Numbered from the stretch's first letter, positions 39,732-49,689 are shown. The stretch is 64,000 nt of DNA from Arthrobacter sp. zg-Y820 (GCF_030142155.1 NZ_CP126247.1:2480001-2544000); one strand, 5' to 3'. Notes: generated by a model from the letters alone, not told the origin. Numbers and translations: made by a program.

Positions 39732-42470
39732 GTGGCCGCAGAAGACACAACGGACATCCTGAGCGGGTTAACCAACCAGCTTCCGGACCGTGACCCCGAG
39801 GAGACCGCGGAATGGATGCAGTCGCTGGATGAACTGATCCGTTCCCAGGGCACCGAAAGGGCTCAGTACATCATGCGTTCGCTGCTCCAGCGCGCCGGTG
39901 CACAGTCAGTGGGCGTACCAATGGTCACCACGACTGATTATGTGAACACCATCCCGGTGGACCAGGAACCGGAATTCCCCGGTGACGAGGAAGTTGAGCG
40001 CCGCTACCGCGCTTGGCTGCGCTGGAATGCCGCCATCATGGTGCACCGCGCGCAGCGTCCGGGAATCGGCGTCGGCGGGCACATTTCCACCTACGCAGGT
40101 GCTGCAACCCTGTACGAAGTGGGCATGAACCACTTCTTCCGGGGCAAGGATCATCCGGGCGGCGGAGACCAGATTTACTTCCAGGGTCACGCCTCCCCCG
40201 GCATGTACGCGCGCGCCTTCCTGGAAGGCCGCCTGTCCGAGGAAGACATGGACGGGTTCCGGCAGGAGAAGTCCCGCGAGGGACACGCCCTGTCCTCCTA
40301 CCCGCACCCGCGCTCCATGCCCGACTTCTGGGAATTCCCCACGGTGTCAATGGGCATCGGCCCCATGAACGCGATCTATCAGGCCCAGTCCAACCGGTAC
40401 CTGCAGAACCGCGGAATCAAGGACACATCGGATCAGCATGTCTGGGCTTTCCTGGGCGACGGCGAAATGGACGAGCCCGAGTCGCGCGGCCTGCTCCAGC
40501 TGGCTGCCAACGACAAGCTCGACAACCTCACCTTCGTGGTCAACTGCAACCTGCAGCGCCTCGACGGACCGGTGCGCGGCAACGGCAAGATCATGCAGGA
40601 ACTTGAGGCATTCTTCCGCGGTGCCGGCTGGAACGTCATCAAGGTTGTCTGGGGCCGCGAGTGGGACTCGCTCCTCGAGAAGGACAAGGACGGCTCGCTG
40701 GTGGAGATCATGAACTCCACCCCGGACGGCGATTACCAGACCTACAAGGCCGAGAACGGCGGATTCGTCCGCGACCACTTCTTCGGCAAGACCCCTGAGA
40801 CCAAGGAACTCGTCGCGAACCTCACCGACGAGGAAATCTGGAACCTCAAGCGCGGCGGCCACGACTACCGCAAGGTGTACGCGGCCTACAAGGCAGCCAC
40901 TGAGTTCAAGGGCAAGCCGACTGTCATCCTGGCCCACACGGTCAAGGGTTACGGCCTGGGCACGCACTTCGAAGGCCGCAACGCCACGCACCAGATGAAG
41001 AAGCTGACCCTGGATGACCTGAAGGCCTTCCGCGATCACCTCCGCATCCCGATCAGCGATGAGGACCTCGAGCGCGATCCCTACCAGCCGCCGTACTTCA
41101 ACCCGGGCGCTGACACTCCCGAGATCCAGTACATGCTGGAACGACGGCGTGAGCTGGGCGGCAACGTCCCGGAGCGCCGGGTCAAGCACGCCCCTCTGGC
41201 ACTGCCCGGCGACAAGGCCTACGAGGTCGCCAACCGCGGTTCCGGCAAGCAGATGGCCGCCACCACCATGGCCTTCGTGCGCCTGCTCAAGGACCTGATG
41301 CGGGACAAGGAGTTCGGCAAGCGGATTGTGCCGATCATTCCGGATGAGGCCCGGACCTTCGGTATGGACTCGTTCTTCCCGACGGCGAAGATCTACAACC
41401 CCAAGGGACAGAACTACCTTTCCGTGGACCGCGACCTGGTCCTGGCGTACAAGGAGTCCCCGCAGGGCCAGATCGTGCACGTGGGCATCAACGAAGGAGG
41501 CTCCATTGCTGCGTTCACCGCGGCCGGCACCTCCTACGCCACCCACGGCGAGCCGCTGATTCCGGTCTACGTCTTCTACTCGATGTTCGGATTCCAGCGC
41601 ACCGCAGACTACATCTGGGCGGCTACCGACCAGATGGCCCGCGGCTTCCTGATTTCCGCAACCGCGGGACGGACCACCCTGACCGGCGAGGGCCTGCAGC
41701 ACGCTGACGGCCACTCCCCGATCCTGGCTTCGACCAACCCGGCTGTGAAGACCTACGACCCGGCTTACGGATACGAGATCGGGCACATCATGCGCCACGG
41801 TCTTGAGGAGATGTACGGTCCGGATTCCGAGGATCCGAACGTCATCTACAACATCATGGTTTACAACGAGCCGATCCTGCAGCCGAAGGCTCCCGCTGAG
41901 CTGGACGTCGAAGGAATCATCAAGGGCATCTACCTGTTGGCTCCGGCAAAGATCGATGGCCCGCGCGCCCAGCTGCTGGCCTCCGGTGTTGCAGTGCCGT
42001 GGGCCCTGGAAGCTCAGCAAATCCTGGCCGATGACTGGGGCGTTTCCGCCGATGTCTGGTCCGTGACGTCGTGGAACGAACTTCGCCGCGATGGCCTGGC
42101 CGCCGAGGAAGATGCCTTCCTGCATCCCGACGCCGAGCCCCGCGTGCCGTTCGTGACCAAGCAGCTGGCCGGTGCCACCGGTCCGATTGTCGCGACCACC
42201 GACTACATGAAGGCCGTTCCGGACCAGATCCGGCAGTTCGTGCCCAACGAATTCGCCACTCTGGGTGCCGACGACTTCGGGTTTGCCGATACTCGGGCCG
42301 CAGCACGCCGGTACTTCAAGATTGATTCGCACTCCATGGTCGTTCGGACCCTGGAAATGCTCGCCCGCCGCGGCGAGGTCGACGCCAGCGCGCCGACTGA
42401 AGCGATCAAGAAGTACGACCTGCTCAACGTCAACGCAGGAACCTCCGGCAACGCCGGCGGCGACGCGTAA
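39732..42470 (+). CDS. aceE: Pyruvate dehydrogenase E1 component, homodimeric
   Basis: 912-residue thiamine-diphosphate enzyme that decarboxylates pyruvate and acetylates lipoyl-E2, feeding acetyl-CoA into the TCA cycle and fatty acid synthesis. The layout is that of E. coli/actinobacterial AceE. It has the start [42 protein letters not shown] (His for ThDP), the ThDP Mg motif [10 protein letters not shown]...[20 protein letters not shown], and the pyrimidine domain with [13 protein letters not shown] and [22 protein letters not shown] start after AGAGG. Stands alone; E2 and E3 are elsewhere, as is usual in actinobacteria. Ends at a clear terminator. Confidence 0.97.
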   Translation: MAAEDTTDILSGLTNQLPDRDPEETAEWMQSLDELIRSQGTERAQYIMRSLLQRAGAQSVGVPMVTTTDYVNTIPVDQEPEFPGDEEVERRYRAWLRWNAAIMVHRAQRPGIGVGGHISTYAGAATLYEVGMNHFFRGKDHPGGGDQIYFQGHASPGMYARAFLEGRLSEEDMDGFRQEKSREGHALSSYPHPRSMPDFWEFPTVSMGIGPMNAIYQAQSNRYLQNRGIKDTSDQHVWAFLGDGEMDEPESRGLLQLAANDKLDNLTFVVNCNLQRLDGPVRGNGKIMQELEAFFRGAGWNVIKVVWGREWDSLLEKDKDGSLVEIMNSTPDGDYQTYKAENGGFVRDHFFGKTPETKELVANLTDEEIWNLKRGGHDYRKVYAAYKAATEFKGKPTVILAHTVKGYGLGTHFEGRNATHQMKKLTLDDLKAFRDHLRIPISDEDLERDPYQPPYFNPGADTPEIQYMLERRRELGGNVPERRVKHAPLALPGDKAYEVANRGSGKQMAATTMAFVRLLKDLMRDKEFGKRIVPIIPDEARTFGMDSFFPTAKIYNPKGQNYLSVDRDLVLAYKESPQGQIVHVGINEGGSIAAFTAAGTSYATHGEPLIPVYVFYSMFGFQRTADYIWAATDQMARGFLISATAGRTTLTGEGLQHADGHSPILASTNPAVKTYDPAYGYEIGHIMRHGLEEMYGPDSEDPNVIYNIMVYNEPILQPKAPAELDVEGIIKGIYLLAPAKIDGPRAQLLASGVAVPWALEAQQILADDWGVSADVWSVTSWNELRRDGLAAEEDAFLHPDAEPRVPFVTKQLAGATGPIVATTDYMKAVPDQIRQFVPNEFATLGADDFGFADTRAAARRYFKIDSHSMVVRTLEMLARRGEVDASAPTEAIKKYDLLNVNAGTSGNAGGDA

Positions 42471-42501
42471 CGTTTGCTGATCTCCTGCTCGCAGGAGTGA
42501 A

Positions 42502-42539
42502 GAAAAGAACCGCCGCATCCGCGGCGGTTCTTTTCTTTT
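42502..42539 (+). terminator. Intrinsic terminator of aceE
   Basis: AAGAACCGCCGC / GCGGCGGTTCTT 12-bp stem with ATCC loop followed by TTCTTTTG. A-rich left flank gives a T-run for the opposite strand. Confidence 0.88.
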
Positions 42540-42592
42540 GTCCGGATCCTGACCTTTTGTCTGGATCCTGATCTTTTGCCTGGATCCTGAGG
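42536..42592. repeat. Three tandem 19-bp repeats
   Basis: Units 42536-42554, 42555-42573 and 42574-42592 share TTTTG(T/C)C(T/C)GGATCCTGA with 1-3 differences each. They lie between the aceE terminator and the end of the DUF222-HNH gene. Confidence 0.85.
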
Positions 42593-42595
42593 ACC

Positions 42596-44350
42596 CTAGA
42601 AGGGTGGCGGGTCGCCTCCGTAGTCGTCCGGATCGTCTTGAGCACTTGGAGCACTCGGAGCACTCGGACCGCCGGGGGCGCTTGGAGCACTGGGGGCGCT
42701 TGGAGCGCCGGCATCATTGGCCCGTGATGGATCAACGCCCGTCGTGTTGCCTCCGCGATTCGCCTGGCCACCATTCGCCTTGATACCCGCTTGCAGTCCG
42801 CTGGCACCATCACAGGTTTCCTGAGAGCCCTTACCGGTTTCCCGGGACAGGCTCAGTTGCGGTTCCGTGCGGTAACACCTGCCGCCCGGCGAGGTCCACT
42901 CAATCACCCCGGGACGAGGCTGCCTGGCCTTCCAGAACCCTTCGGATTTGAACATGTGATGCCGCCGGCACAAATGCTCCAAATTGTCATGATCCGTCGG
43001 CCCGCCCCGAGCCCAGGGCTTGGTGTGATCGATCTCGGAAATCACCGCATTGGTCCGGCACCCCGGGAACCGGCAGGTCCCGTCCCGCACCCGCAGAACC
43101 CGCTTCAATCCGTCGGGGACCTTCCGCCGTTTCCCGACCCGCAGGATCTCCTCGGTGTCCGGATCGCGTTCCACCGGTGTCCATTTCATGGCCTCGCGGG
43201 CCATCCGCCGGGCCGTTACGGGGCTGATCGGTCCGTATCCGTTCAGTTCCGCCGGCTGGTCATCGGCGCCGAAGAGGGTTTCGGCGTTGATCAGCACCAG
43301 AATCTCCGTCCGCGCCCGGGGACCATGGCCAATCCGGCAGGACCCGGACCCCTTCCCGGAGCTGGAACCGGAACCGGACCCCTTACGACGGCCCTTGCCC
43401 CTCTTGCCGCCGGCACCCGCACCACTGCCGCCGCTGTCTCCGCCCCTCCGACCACGGCCACCTTTGCTGCCTTTGCCACGGCCGCCACCACCGTTTCCGT
43501 TGCTGCAGTCGTCCTCGCACTCATGGTCGTGACCGCCCAACAGATCCGTGAGAATGTCCGTGCGCAACTGATCCACCGACCGGGGATCCCCAGCCGCCTG
43601 CTCACCCCGAGCCGCAACACTGAGCTGAGTAAAAATCGCTTGGGCTTTCTCGGCCGGCAGCAACGCCGAGAGCCAGGACATCCCGTCCGGCTCCGGACGC
43701 ACCCACACCGTCCGCTGCTCAAACGCCGTCGCCTGCCGCTGCACAATGGTCTCCGGATAATACTTCTCCCGCAACCGGTGCGCCTTCACCCGGAACTGGG
43801 TTCTGGTCTGGCCCGCCGCCATCCCCAGCAACTCCGCCTCGAACCCGGGCAACTCCCCCGGCACCACGCCCACACACTGCTCCACCAAGGTCTCCGCATG
43901 CCCGTAACTGATCTGCCCGGACTCCAACGCCTTCAGCGTGGCCGTGTTCCTGGTGCAGAGATCACCGGCCTGACTCATCAACGCCTTGCCCGTACCGGCA
44001 GGCACCCCCAGAATGGTCGCTGCTTCCTCCGCAGCGAGACTGAACGCCATCTCCGCGTCCCGCAACCCGGTAACGGACAGCGTCTCGTCCTCGTAAACGG
44101 TCTGCAGCCGGGACAGGACCCGAGCCTGCTGCGCCTGCACCCACCGCGACAAATGATTGAGCCGGGCCAACACCGTCCCGGTTTGCTCCTCGGTCAACGA
44201 CTCCACGTCCTGCAGGACCAGGGATCCGTTCAACCCATTATCAGGCTCACCTCCGGCAACCCCAGGCTCGGCGACAAAGACGAATCGGCTGCAACCTGCA
44301 GCCTCACCGCCGGTGCCGGGAGTCCCGGTCGAAGATCCGTTCTGATCCAT
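42596..44350 (-). CDS. DUF222 / HNH endonuclease domain protein (13E12-like)
   Basis: 584 residues. Residues 30-250 are the helical DUF222 domain (SLTEEQTGTVLARLNHLSRWVQAQQARVLSRL, AEEAATILGVP...). A low-complexity Gly/Lys/Ser linker (about 285-345) follows, then an HNH nuclease at 425-480: RVRDGTCRFPGCRTNAVISEIDHTKPWARGGPTDHDNLEHLCRRHHMFK, with the zinc cysteines and the H-N-H core. The C-terminus is a Ser-Ala-Pro repeat (SAPSAPSAPGG) encoded by 9-bp repeats. These multi-copy actinobacterial proteins are of unknown role and often mobile. Convergent with aceE; marks the left edge of the accessory-looking block. Confidence 0.88.
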   Translation of the reverse strand: MDQNGSSTGTPGTGGEAAGCSRFVFVAEPGVAGGEPDNGLNGSLVLQDVESLTEEQTGTVLARLNHLSRWVQAQQARVLSRLQTVYEDETLSVTGLRDAEMAFSLAAEEAATILGVPAGTGKALMSQAGDLCTRNTATLKALESGQISYGHAETLVEQCVGVVPGELPGFEAELLGMAAGQTRTQFRVKAHRLREKYYPETIVQRQATAFEQRTVWVRPEPDGMSWLSALLPAEKAQAIFTQLSVAARGEQAAGDPRSVDQLRTDILTDLLGGHDHECEDDCSNGNGGGGRGKGSKGGRGRRGGDSGGSGAGAGGKRGKGRRKGSGSGSSSGKGSGSCRIGHGPRARTEILVLINAETLFGADDQPAELNGYGPISPVTARRMAREAMKWTPVERDPDTEEILRVGKRRKVPDGLKRVLRVRDGTCRFPGCRTNAVISEIDHTKPWARGGPTDHDNLEHLCRRHHMFKSEGFWKARQPRPGVIEWTSPGGRCYRTEPQLSLSRETGKGSQETCDGASGLQAGIKANGGQANRGGNTTGVDPSRANDAGAPSAPSAPSAPGGPSAPSAPSAQDDPDDYGGDPPPF

Positions 44351-44575
44351 GACTAAAGCCTTTCACCCGGCACTGACATTTCCGGTTCCAAAGACTCCAA
44401 AACAGCCCGAAAACCACCCCGAAACAGCCCCACACAGGCCCTTATCCGGGCAATCAGATACCCGTCTTTTTCACCGAATTACTTGTATCGGCATCAAACC
44501 CGCCAATCAGATGAAATGGGCGGCCGGCCAGCGCGCAAGCCAACGCCGTTGGGTTCCGTGCCAGCTCCAGCCAGA

Positions 44576-44606
<31 letters not shown>

Positions 44607-44612
44607 AGCAAC

Positions 44613-45305
44613 CTACATCTCGGTTTCGGACACCAGATTGATGTGTGCCTGCATCGCTTCCGCCGCGGCCGCAGGGTCCCCCGCCTGGATGGCATCGGCA
44701 ATCGCACGGTGGGATTCGAGCGACTGCTCCGGACGTCCGGGCTGACCCAGGGAAGCCAGCCGCGTTTCACGCACCAGCTCGGAAATGAACGTCATCATGG
44801 ACGCCAAGATCGAGGAGTGCGCCGCGACAGCAACCGCCTGATGAAAGAGCTCATCTCCCTCGGTCCCGCGGCTGCCGTCAGCAATCTCAGCGGCCATGAC
44901 ATCAAGGGCGGCATTAACGGCAGCCAGGTCCTCGGAGGTGCGGCGCTCTGCGGCGAGCGCGGCCAGCTTCACTTCCAGGGTGCTGCGGGCCTCCACGATT
45001 TCCGGCATCCGGTCCCGGTGTTCGCGCAGCTCCCGCAGCACTGACGCCACACTGGGCCGATACACCAGGACGGCTCCGGTGCCGTGCTGCACATCAATGA
45101 CTCCGAGCACCTCCAGAGCCACCAGTGCCTGCGCCAGTGTGGCACGGGAAACCCCCATGCGTTCGGCCAGATCCCGCTCCGCCGGGAGAAGGTCACCGGG
45201 ACCCAAGCCTGTCGAGGCGATGAACCCCAGAAGCTGCTCCACCAGTCGCTCATACAGCCGGGGCCGTGAAACCCGAACAAACTTGCCGTCACCGCTGCCG
45301 GACAT
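44613..45305 (-). CDS. GntR/FadR-family transcriptional regulator
   Basis: 230-residue repressor/activator. N-terminal winged helix (YERLVEQLLGFIASTGLGPGDLLPAERDLAERMGVSRATLAQALVALEVLGVI, residues 18-75) and C-terminal FCD ligand domain with metal-site histidines (DELFHQAVAVAAHSSI; SHRAIADAI). FCD proteins usually sense organic acids. It is divergent from the MatC-like permease gene across 180 bp, so it most likely controls that transporter operon. The ATG with GAGAGG 6 bp upstream is preferred over the GTG two codons earlier. In rhizobia a GntR protein, MatR, controls malonate genes; orthology is inferred. Confidence 0.9.
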   Translation of the reverse strand: MSGSGDGKFVRVSRPRLYERLVEQLLGFIASTGLGPGDLLPAERDLAERMGVSRATLAQALVALEVLGVIDVQHGTGAVLVYRPSVASVLRELREHRDRMPEIVEARSTLEVKLAALAAERRTSEDLAAVNAALDVMAAEIADGSRGTEGDELFHQAVAVAAHSSILASMMTFISELVRETRLASLGQPGRPEQSLESHRAIADAIQAGDPAAAAEAMQAHINLVSETEM

Positions 45306-45350
45306 GGCCACCTCTCTCTACACTTCACCGGGCGTCCGCGCGGTCGGAAT

Positions 45351-45398
45351 GAGTCTAGCCAGCAATTGACAAGAGGCCCAGAGTCTAAGAGGCTAGTC
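45351..45398. promoter_or_regulatory. Candidate operator/promoter between gntR and the MatC-like gene
   Basis: GAGTCTA occurs at 45351 and 45381; GTCTAGCC (45353-45360) is matched by an inverted GGCTAGTC (45391-45398, one mismatch). TTGACA at 45366-45371 could be a -35 toward the permease gene, but no good -10 follows at 16-18 bp. Low confidence. Confidence 0.3.
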
Positions 45399-45485
45399 CA
45401 GTGGCGAATGTGGGGTCCGTCACACTTTTTGCACTCCGGCCGCCGACACTGGGCTGGGCCGGGATCTTCGACGTAGGGAACAACG

Positions 45486-46847
45486 ATGTCCGCTCCAATC
45501 CTCTCCATCCTGATACTGGTGGCCATGTTCCTCCTGGCCACGGTACTGCCCCTGAACATGGGGGCCCTGGCGTTTGTCGGCGCCTTCCTGCTGGGCTTCG
45601 TCTTCCTCGACATGAGCACCGACGACATCCTGGCCAACTTTCCCGGCGGCCTGTTCCTGACGATTGTCGGCGTAACCTACCTCTTCGCCATAGCGCAGAA
45701 CAACGGCACCATCGATCTGCTTGTCCGCGGAGCTGTTCGACTCGTCGGCAACCGGGTGGCACTGATTCCGTGGATCATGTTCGCCATTACCGCCGTCATC
45801 ACGGCCGTTGGCGCCCTGTCGCCGGCAGCCGTCGCCATCGTGGCCCCGATCGCCCTCGGCTTTGCAGCCAAGCACAAGATCAACCCCCTGATGATGGGCA
45901 TGATGGTGGTGCACGGCGCGCAGGCCGGCGGTTTCTCCCCCATCGCCGTGTACGGCGTCACGGTCAACGGCATCATCGGCGCAACGGACCTGGAGTCCAG
46001 CCCCTTTGCCGTGTTCATGGCCAGCCTGCTCTTCAACACGTTCATCGCCCTGATCCTGTTCTTCGTCCTGGGCGGCAGCAAACTGCGCAGCAGCACCGCG
46101 GGCGGTTTCGTGGAGCAGGTCGCCGAAGCACGGATGAACCTCAGCGCCGCAGGCCGCGCCGACGTGGCCTTCAAGGGCTTCGGCTCCGACATTTACGGCC
46201 CGCGTGACCCCGCCGGAGACGGCATCGGGGCCACCAAGACCCGCCGCGAACTGTTCCCGCAGATCGTAACCATCGCAGGGCTGATAGCTCTCGCCGTGAT
46301 CGCCCTCGGCTTCAAGGTCGACGTCGGTTTTGTCTCCATCACCATCGCCATGATCCTTGCCCTGGTTTCCCCGCAGGCCCAGAAGGGCGCGATCAACAAA
46401 ATCAGCTGGACCACAGTCCTGCTCATCTGCGGCATGCTCACATTTGTTGGCGTGCTGCAGGAAGCGGGCACCGTCGAGTACGTGTCCGACGCCGTCGTCG
46501 GCCTGGGCATGCCGCTGCTGGCCGCCCTGCTCATTTGCTACATCGGCGCCGTCGTCTCGGCCTTTGCCTCCTCCACAGCCATCCTCGCGGCACTGATCCC
46601 GCTGGCCGTCCCCTTCCTCGCCTCCGGTGAGATCGGCGCCGTCGGCCTCATCTGCGCACTGGCCGTGTCCTCCACCATCGTGGATGTTTCGCCCTTCTCC
46701 ACCAACGGCGCCCTGGTGCTGGCCAATGCCCCCGAGGGCCTGGACAAGGACCGCTTCTACAAGCAGATTCTCAGCTACAGCGGAATCATCGTTGTCGCCG
46801 GGCCGCTGGTGGCCTGGCTGGTCATGGTGGTGCCCGGCTGGCTCTAA
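45486..46847 (+). CDS. MatC-like dicarboxylate (malonate) permease
   Basis: 453-residue integral membrane carrier of the ion-transporter superfamily with about 12 helices in two repeats. The N-terminal half has the MatC_N signature region (LPLNMGALAFVGAFLLGFVFLDMSTDDILANFPGGLFLTIVGVTYLFAIAQNNGT), and each half has a helix-breaking hairpin (GALSPAAVAIVAPIALGFAAK; ASSTAILAALIPLAVPFL; VSSTIVDVSPFSTNGALVLANAP). MatC of Rhizobium imports malonate; related carriers take other C3-C4 diacids. A CoA-transferase and a carboxyltransferase lie directly downstream, favouring malonate. Gap to the next gene is 60 bp. Confidence 0.85.
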   Translation: MSAPILSILILVAMFLLATVLPLNMGALAFVGAFLLGFVFLDMSTDDILANFPGGLFLTIVGVTYLFAIAQNNGTIDLLVRGAVRLVGNRVALIPWIMFAITAVITAVGALSPAAVAIVAPIALGFAAKHKINPLMMGMMVVHGAQAGGFSPIAVYGVTVNGIIGATDLESSPFAVFMASLLFNTFIALILFFVLGGSKLRSSTAGGFVEQVAEARMNLSAAGRADVAFKGFGSDIYGPRDPAGDGIGATKTRRELFPQIVTIAGLIALAVIALGFKVDVGFVSITIAMILALVSPQAQKGAINKISWTTVLLICGMLTFVGVLQEAGTVEYVSDAVVGLGMPLLAALLICYIGAVVSAFASSTAILAALIPLAVPFLASGEIGAVGLICALAVSSTIVDVSPFSTNGALVLANAPEGLDKDRFYKQILSYSGIIVVAGPLVAWLVMVVPGWL

Positions 46848-46907
46848 ACAGCCGCCGGAACTCCACCCCCCACCGCCGCTACGGCACTCCAATCAGAAGG
46901 AACCCTC

Positions 46908-48167
46908 ATGAGCACCACTGAAACCGCCCGCGGTCCGCTGGACGGCTACCTCGTCGTCGACCTCAGCCGCGCCCTGGCCGGCCCCCACGCCGGCATGATG
47001 CTCGCCGACCTGGGCGCGCGCGTCATCAAGGTCGAAACCCCCGGCACCGGCGACGACACCCGCAGCTGGGGTCCGCCGTTTGTCGGGCCCGACGACGACC
47101 AGCAGGCCACGTACTTCCTGTCCTGCAACCGGAACAAGGAATCGATCAGCCTCGACCTGAAGTCCGACGACGGCGTGGAGGTGCTCCGCGACCTGGTCCG
47201 GCGGGCCGATGTCCTGGTGGAGAATTTCCGTCCCGGCGTCCTGGACCGGCTGGGTTTCTCGCCGGAACGGCTGCATGAACTCAACCCCCGGCTGGTGATC
47301 CTGTCCATCAGCGGATTTGGCCATGACGGCCCCGAAGCCACCCGCAGCGGTTACGACCAGATTGTCCAGGGAGAGGCCGGCCTGATGTCGCTGACCGGTT
47401 CCGGCCCCGAGGACCCCCAGCGCGTCGGCGTGCCCATCGCCGACCTGCTCTCCGGCATGTACGGCGCGTTCGGCCTGCTGGCCGCACTGCTCGAACGCGA
47501 GCGCACCGGAAAGGGCCAGGTGGTCCGCACCTCGCTGCTGGCCGCCGTCGTCGGCGTCCATGCCTTCCAGGGCACCCGGCACACCGTCGCCGGCGAGGTG
47601 CCCGCAGCACAGGGCAACCACCATCCCTCCATCGCCCCCTACGGCCTCTTCTCCTGCCGCGGCGGCAAGGTCCAGATCAGCGTGGGCAGCGAGAAACTGT
47701 GGGAGACCTTTGCGGCGACCTTCGGCATCGACACGTCACGTCCCGAGTTTGCCGGCAACGCGCAGCGGGTCCGCAACCGGAACGCCGTGATCGCCGCGGT
47801 CGAGGAGGCCTTCGCGGAGTTCGACGCCGAACCCCTCCTGGAAAAGCTGCGCGCCGCAGGCATCCCCGCCGGCAAGGTGCGCACGCTCGACGAGGTCTAC
47901 GAGTGGGAGCAGGTCCATTCGCAGGGACTGGTGGTCGACGTCGATCATCCCGTCCTGGGCAAGATCGCCCTGCCCGGCCCTCCCCTGCGGTTCTTCTCCG
48001 CCGCCGAAGGCACTGAGACCACCAACCGCGAGCACCAGGCCCCGCCGCTGCTCAACCAGCACGGCAGCGACATCCGCAGCTGGCTGGCCGGCAGCCAGGC
48101 GCCCGTGGCCGACAAGGCACCCGCGACCGACCAGGCGCCGACGGCCGATAAGGGAGTGGAAGCGTGA
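46908..48167 (+). CDS. CaiB/BaiF (class III) CoA-transferase
   Basis: 419-residue CoA-transferase of family III. Start LVVDLSRALAGPHAGMMLADLGARVIKVETPGTGDDTR is the family fold signature; catalytic Asp179 is in VPIADLLSGMYGAFG. Such enzymes swap CoA between an acyl-CoA and a carboxylic acid through an acyl-Asp anhydride. In this context malonate (or another imported diacid) is the likely acceptor, giving malonyl-CoA. The Lys/Ala/Asp-rich C-terminus (VADKAPATDQAPTADKG) is low complexity. Good AAGGAA upstream. The stop overlaps the next start by 4 bp (GTGA), so it is coupled to the carboxyltransferase. Confidence 0.88.
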   Translation: MSTTETARGPLDGYLVVDLSRALAGPHAGMMLADLGARVIKVETPGTGDDTRSWGPPFVGPDDDQQATYFLSCNRNKESISLDLKSDDGVEVLRDLVRRADVLVENFRPGVLDRLGFSPERLHELNPRLVILSISGFGHDGPEATRSGYDQIVQGEAGLMSLTGSGPEDPQRVGVPIADLLSGMYGAFGLLAALLERERTGKGQVVRTSLLAAVVGVHAFQGTRHTVAGEVPAAQGNHHPSIAPYGLFSCRGGKVQISVGSEKLWETFAATFGIDTSRPEFAGNAQRVRNRNAVIAAVEEAFAEFDAEPLLEKLRAAGIPAGKVRTLDEVYEWEQVHSQGLVVDVDHPVLGKIALPGPPLRFFSAAEGTETTNREHQAPPLLNQHGSDIRSWLAGSQAPVADKAPATDQAPTADKGVEA

Positions 48168-49675
48168 GCGTGCAGGCGAAGCCGCGGCGGCTGAACGCCC
48201 GCGGACTGCTGGATCTTGTGGTGGATCCGGGATCGTTCCGCTCCTGGGACGAGCCGGTGGCCTACACCGGTCACAGCGACGCCTACGAGGCCGACCTGGC
48301 TGCCGCGCGGGAGAAGACCGGAGAAGATGAATCGGTACTGACCGGTGAAGGACTGGTCCGGGGCCGCCGCGTCGCCCTGGTCGTCTGCGAGTTTGGCTTT
48401 CTGGGCGGGTCCATCGGCGTTGCCGCCGCAGACCGGCTGACCGACGCCGTCGAACGCGCCACCCGGGAAGGCCTGCCCCTGCTCGCCGGGCCGGCTTCCG
48501 GCGGCACCCGGATGCAGGAAGGCACCCTCGCCTTCCTGTCCATGGTCAAGATCACGGCAGCGCTGCGCCGCCACAAGGAGGCGGGGCTGCCGTACCTGGT
48601 GTACCTGCGCCATCCCACCACGGGAGGCGTCATGGCGTCCTGGGGCTCGCTGGGCCACATCACGGTTGCTGAGCCCGGAGCCCTGCTGGGCTTCCTCGGA
48701 CCGCGCGTTTACCAGTCGCTGTACGGGGAAGCCTTCCCGGAAGGCGTCCAGACGGCGGAGAACCTGCAGGCCCGCGGGCTGGTGGACGCCGTCCTGCGCC
48801 CGGAGGAGCTCGCCGAGACCGTTCACCGCGCCCTCTCCATGCTGCTCCCGGGCCCGGTCCTGCCGGTAACCGAACCCGACTCCCTGAACAGTGCACCGGC
48901 AGCAGTGCCGGCCTGGGAATCCATCACCATTTCCCGCAACCGGCACCGGCCCGGTGTCCGCCAGCTCCTGCATTTCGGCGCCTCCGACGTCCTGCCCCTG
49001 AACGGCACCGGGCAGGGCGAGAAGGATCCGGGCCTGCTGCTGGCGCTGGCGCGCTTCGGGCAGACCGCATGCGTGGTGCTGGGCCAGGACCGGCAGCGCG
49101 GATCGGAACAGCCCGCGCTGGGTCCGGCGTCCCTCCGGGAGGCGCGCCGGGGCATGCGGCTGGCCGAAGAACTGAACCTTCCCCTGTTGACGGTGATCGA
49201 CACCGCCGGCGCAGCACTGTCCAAGGAAGCGGAGGAAGGCGGCCTGGCCGGTGAGATTGCCCGCAGCCTGAATGACCTGGTCGGCCTGAGCTGCCCCACG
49301 GTCTCGGTCCTGCTCGGTCAGGGTGCCGGCGGCGGCGCGCTGGCCCTGCTGCCGGCCGACCGCACCATCGCTGCGCAGCACGCCTGGCTCTCCTCGCTGC
49401 CGCCCGAGGGCGCAAGCGCCATTGTCTATCGGGACACACTCCACGGTGCGGAAATGGCCGAGGCGCAGGGCGTGACGGTGTCCGCGCTGGCAGCCCACGG
49501 CATCGTGGACCACATCGTTCCCGAAGAGCCCGACGCCGCCGCCGAAGCACCGGATTTCTGCCGCCGCATGGCCAAAGCGGTGGAATACGAGCTGGCGTCG
49601 CTTCGGACGGAGCCCGCCGCCGAACGGCTGACACAGCGGACCGAGCGGTTCCGCAAACTCGGATCGGTGGGCTGA
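48164..49675 (+). CDS. Fused AccD/AccA-type carboxyltransferase
   Basis: 503-residue protein joining two crotonase-fold halves. Residues 10-235 are AccD-like (biotin/CoA site RHPTTGGVMASWGS with oxyanion Gly154-Gly155; GPASGGTRMQEGTLAF) but lack the AccD zinc ribbon. Residues 250-503 are AccA-like (LLTVIDTAGAAL; LLGQGAGGGALALLPADRTIA). In acetyl-CoA carboxylase these halves move CO2 between carboxybiotin and acetyl-CoA; in biotin-independent malonate decarboxylase related subunits (MdcD/MdcE) decarboxylate malonyl thioester. No biotin carboxylase or biotin carrier lies nearby, so either direction is possible. Third gene of the permease-CoA-transferase operon, 68 bp before fasR. Confidence 0.85.
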   Translation: MSVQAKPRRLNARGLLDLVVDPGSFRSWDEPVAYTGHSDAYEADLAAAREKTGEDESVLTGEGLVRGRRVALVVCEFGFLGGSIGVAAADRLTDAVERATREGLPLLAGPASGGTRMQEGTLAFLSMVKITAALRRHKEAGLPYLVYLRHPTTGGVMASWGSLGHITVAEPGALLGFLGPRVYQSLYGEAFPEGVQTAENLQARGLVDAVLRPEELAETVHRALSMLLPGPVLPVTEPDSLNSAPAAVPAWESITISRNRHRPGVRQLLHFGASDVLPLNGTGQGEKDPGLLLALARFGQTACVVLGQDRQRGSEQPALGPASLREARRGMRLAEELNLPLLTVIDTAGAALSKEAEEGGLAGEIARSLNDLVGLSCPTVSVLLGQGAGGGALALLPADRTIAAQHAWLSSLPPEGASAIVYRDTLHGAEMAEAQGVTVSALAAHGIVDHIVPEEPDAAAEAPDFCRRMAKAVEYELASLRTEPAAERLTQRTERFRKLGSVG

Positions 49676-49689
49676 TCCCATACCCCGAG

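Noticed and set aside
40347..42518. 723-codon minus-strand frame opposite aceE
   Set aside because: Antisense shadow; Val/Gly/His/Gln-rich without domains, and AceE is unmistakable on the plus strand.
42536..42592. Three tandem repeats as a CRISPR-like array
   Set aside because: Units are contiguous with no spacers, only 19 bp, and no cas genes are near.
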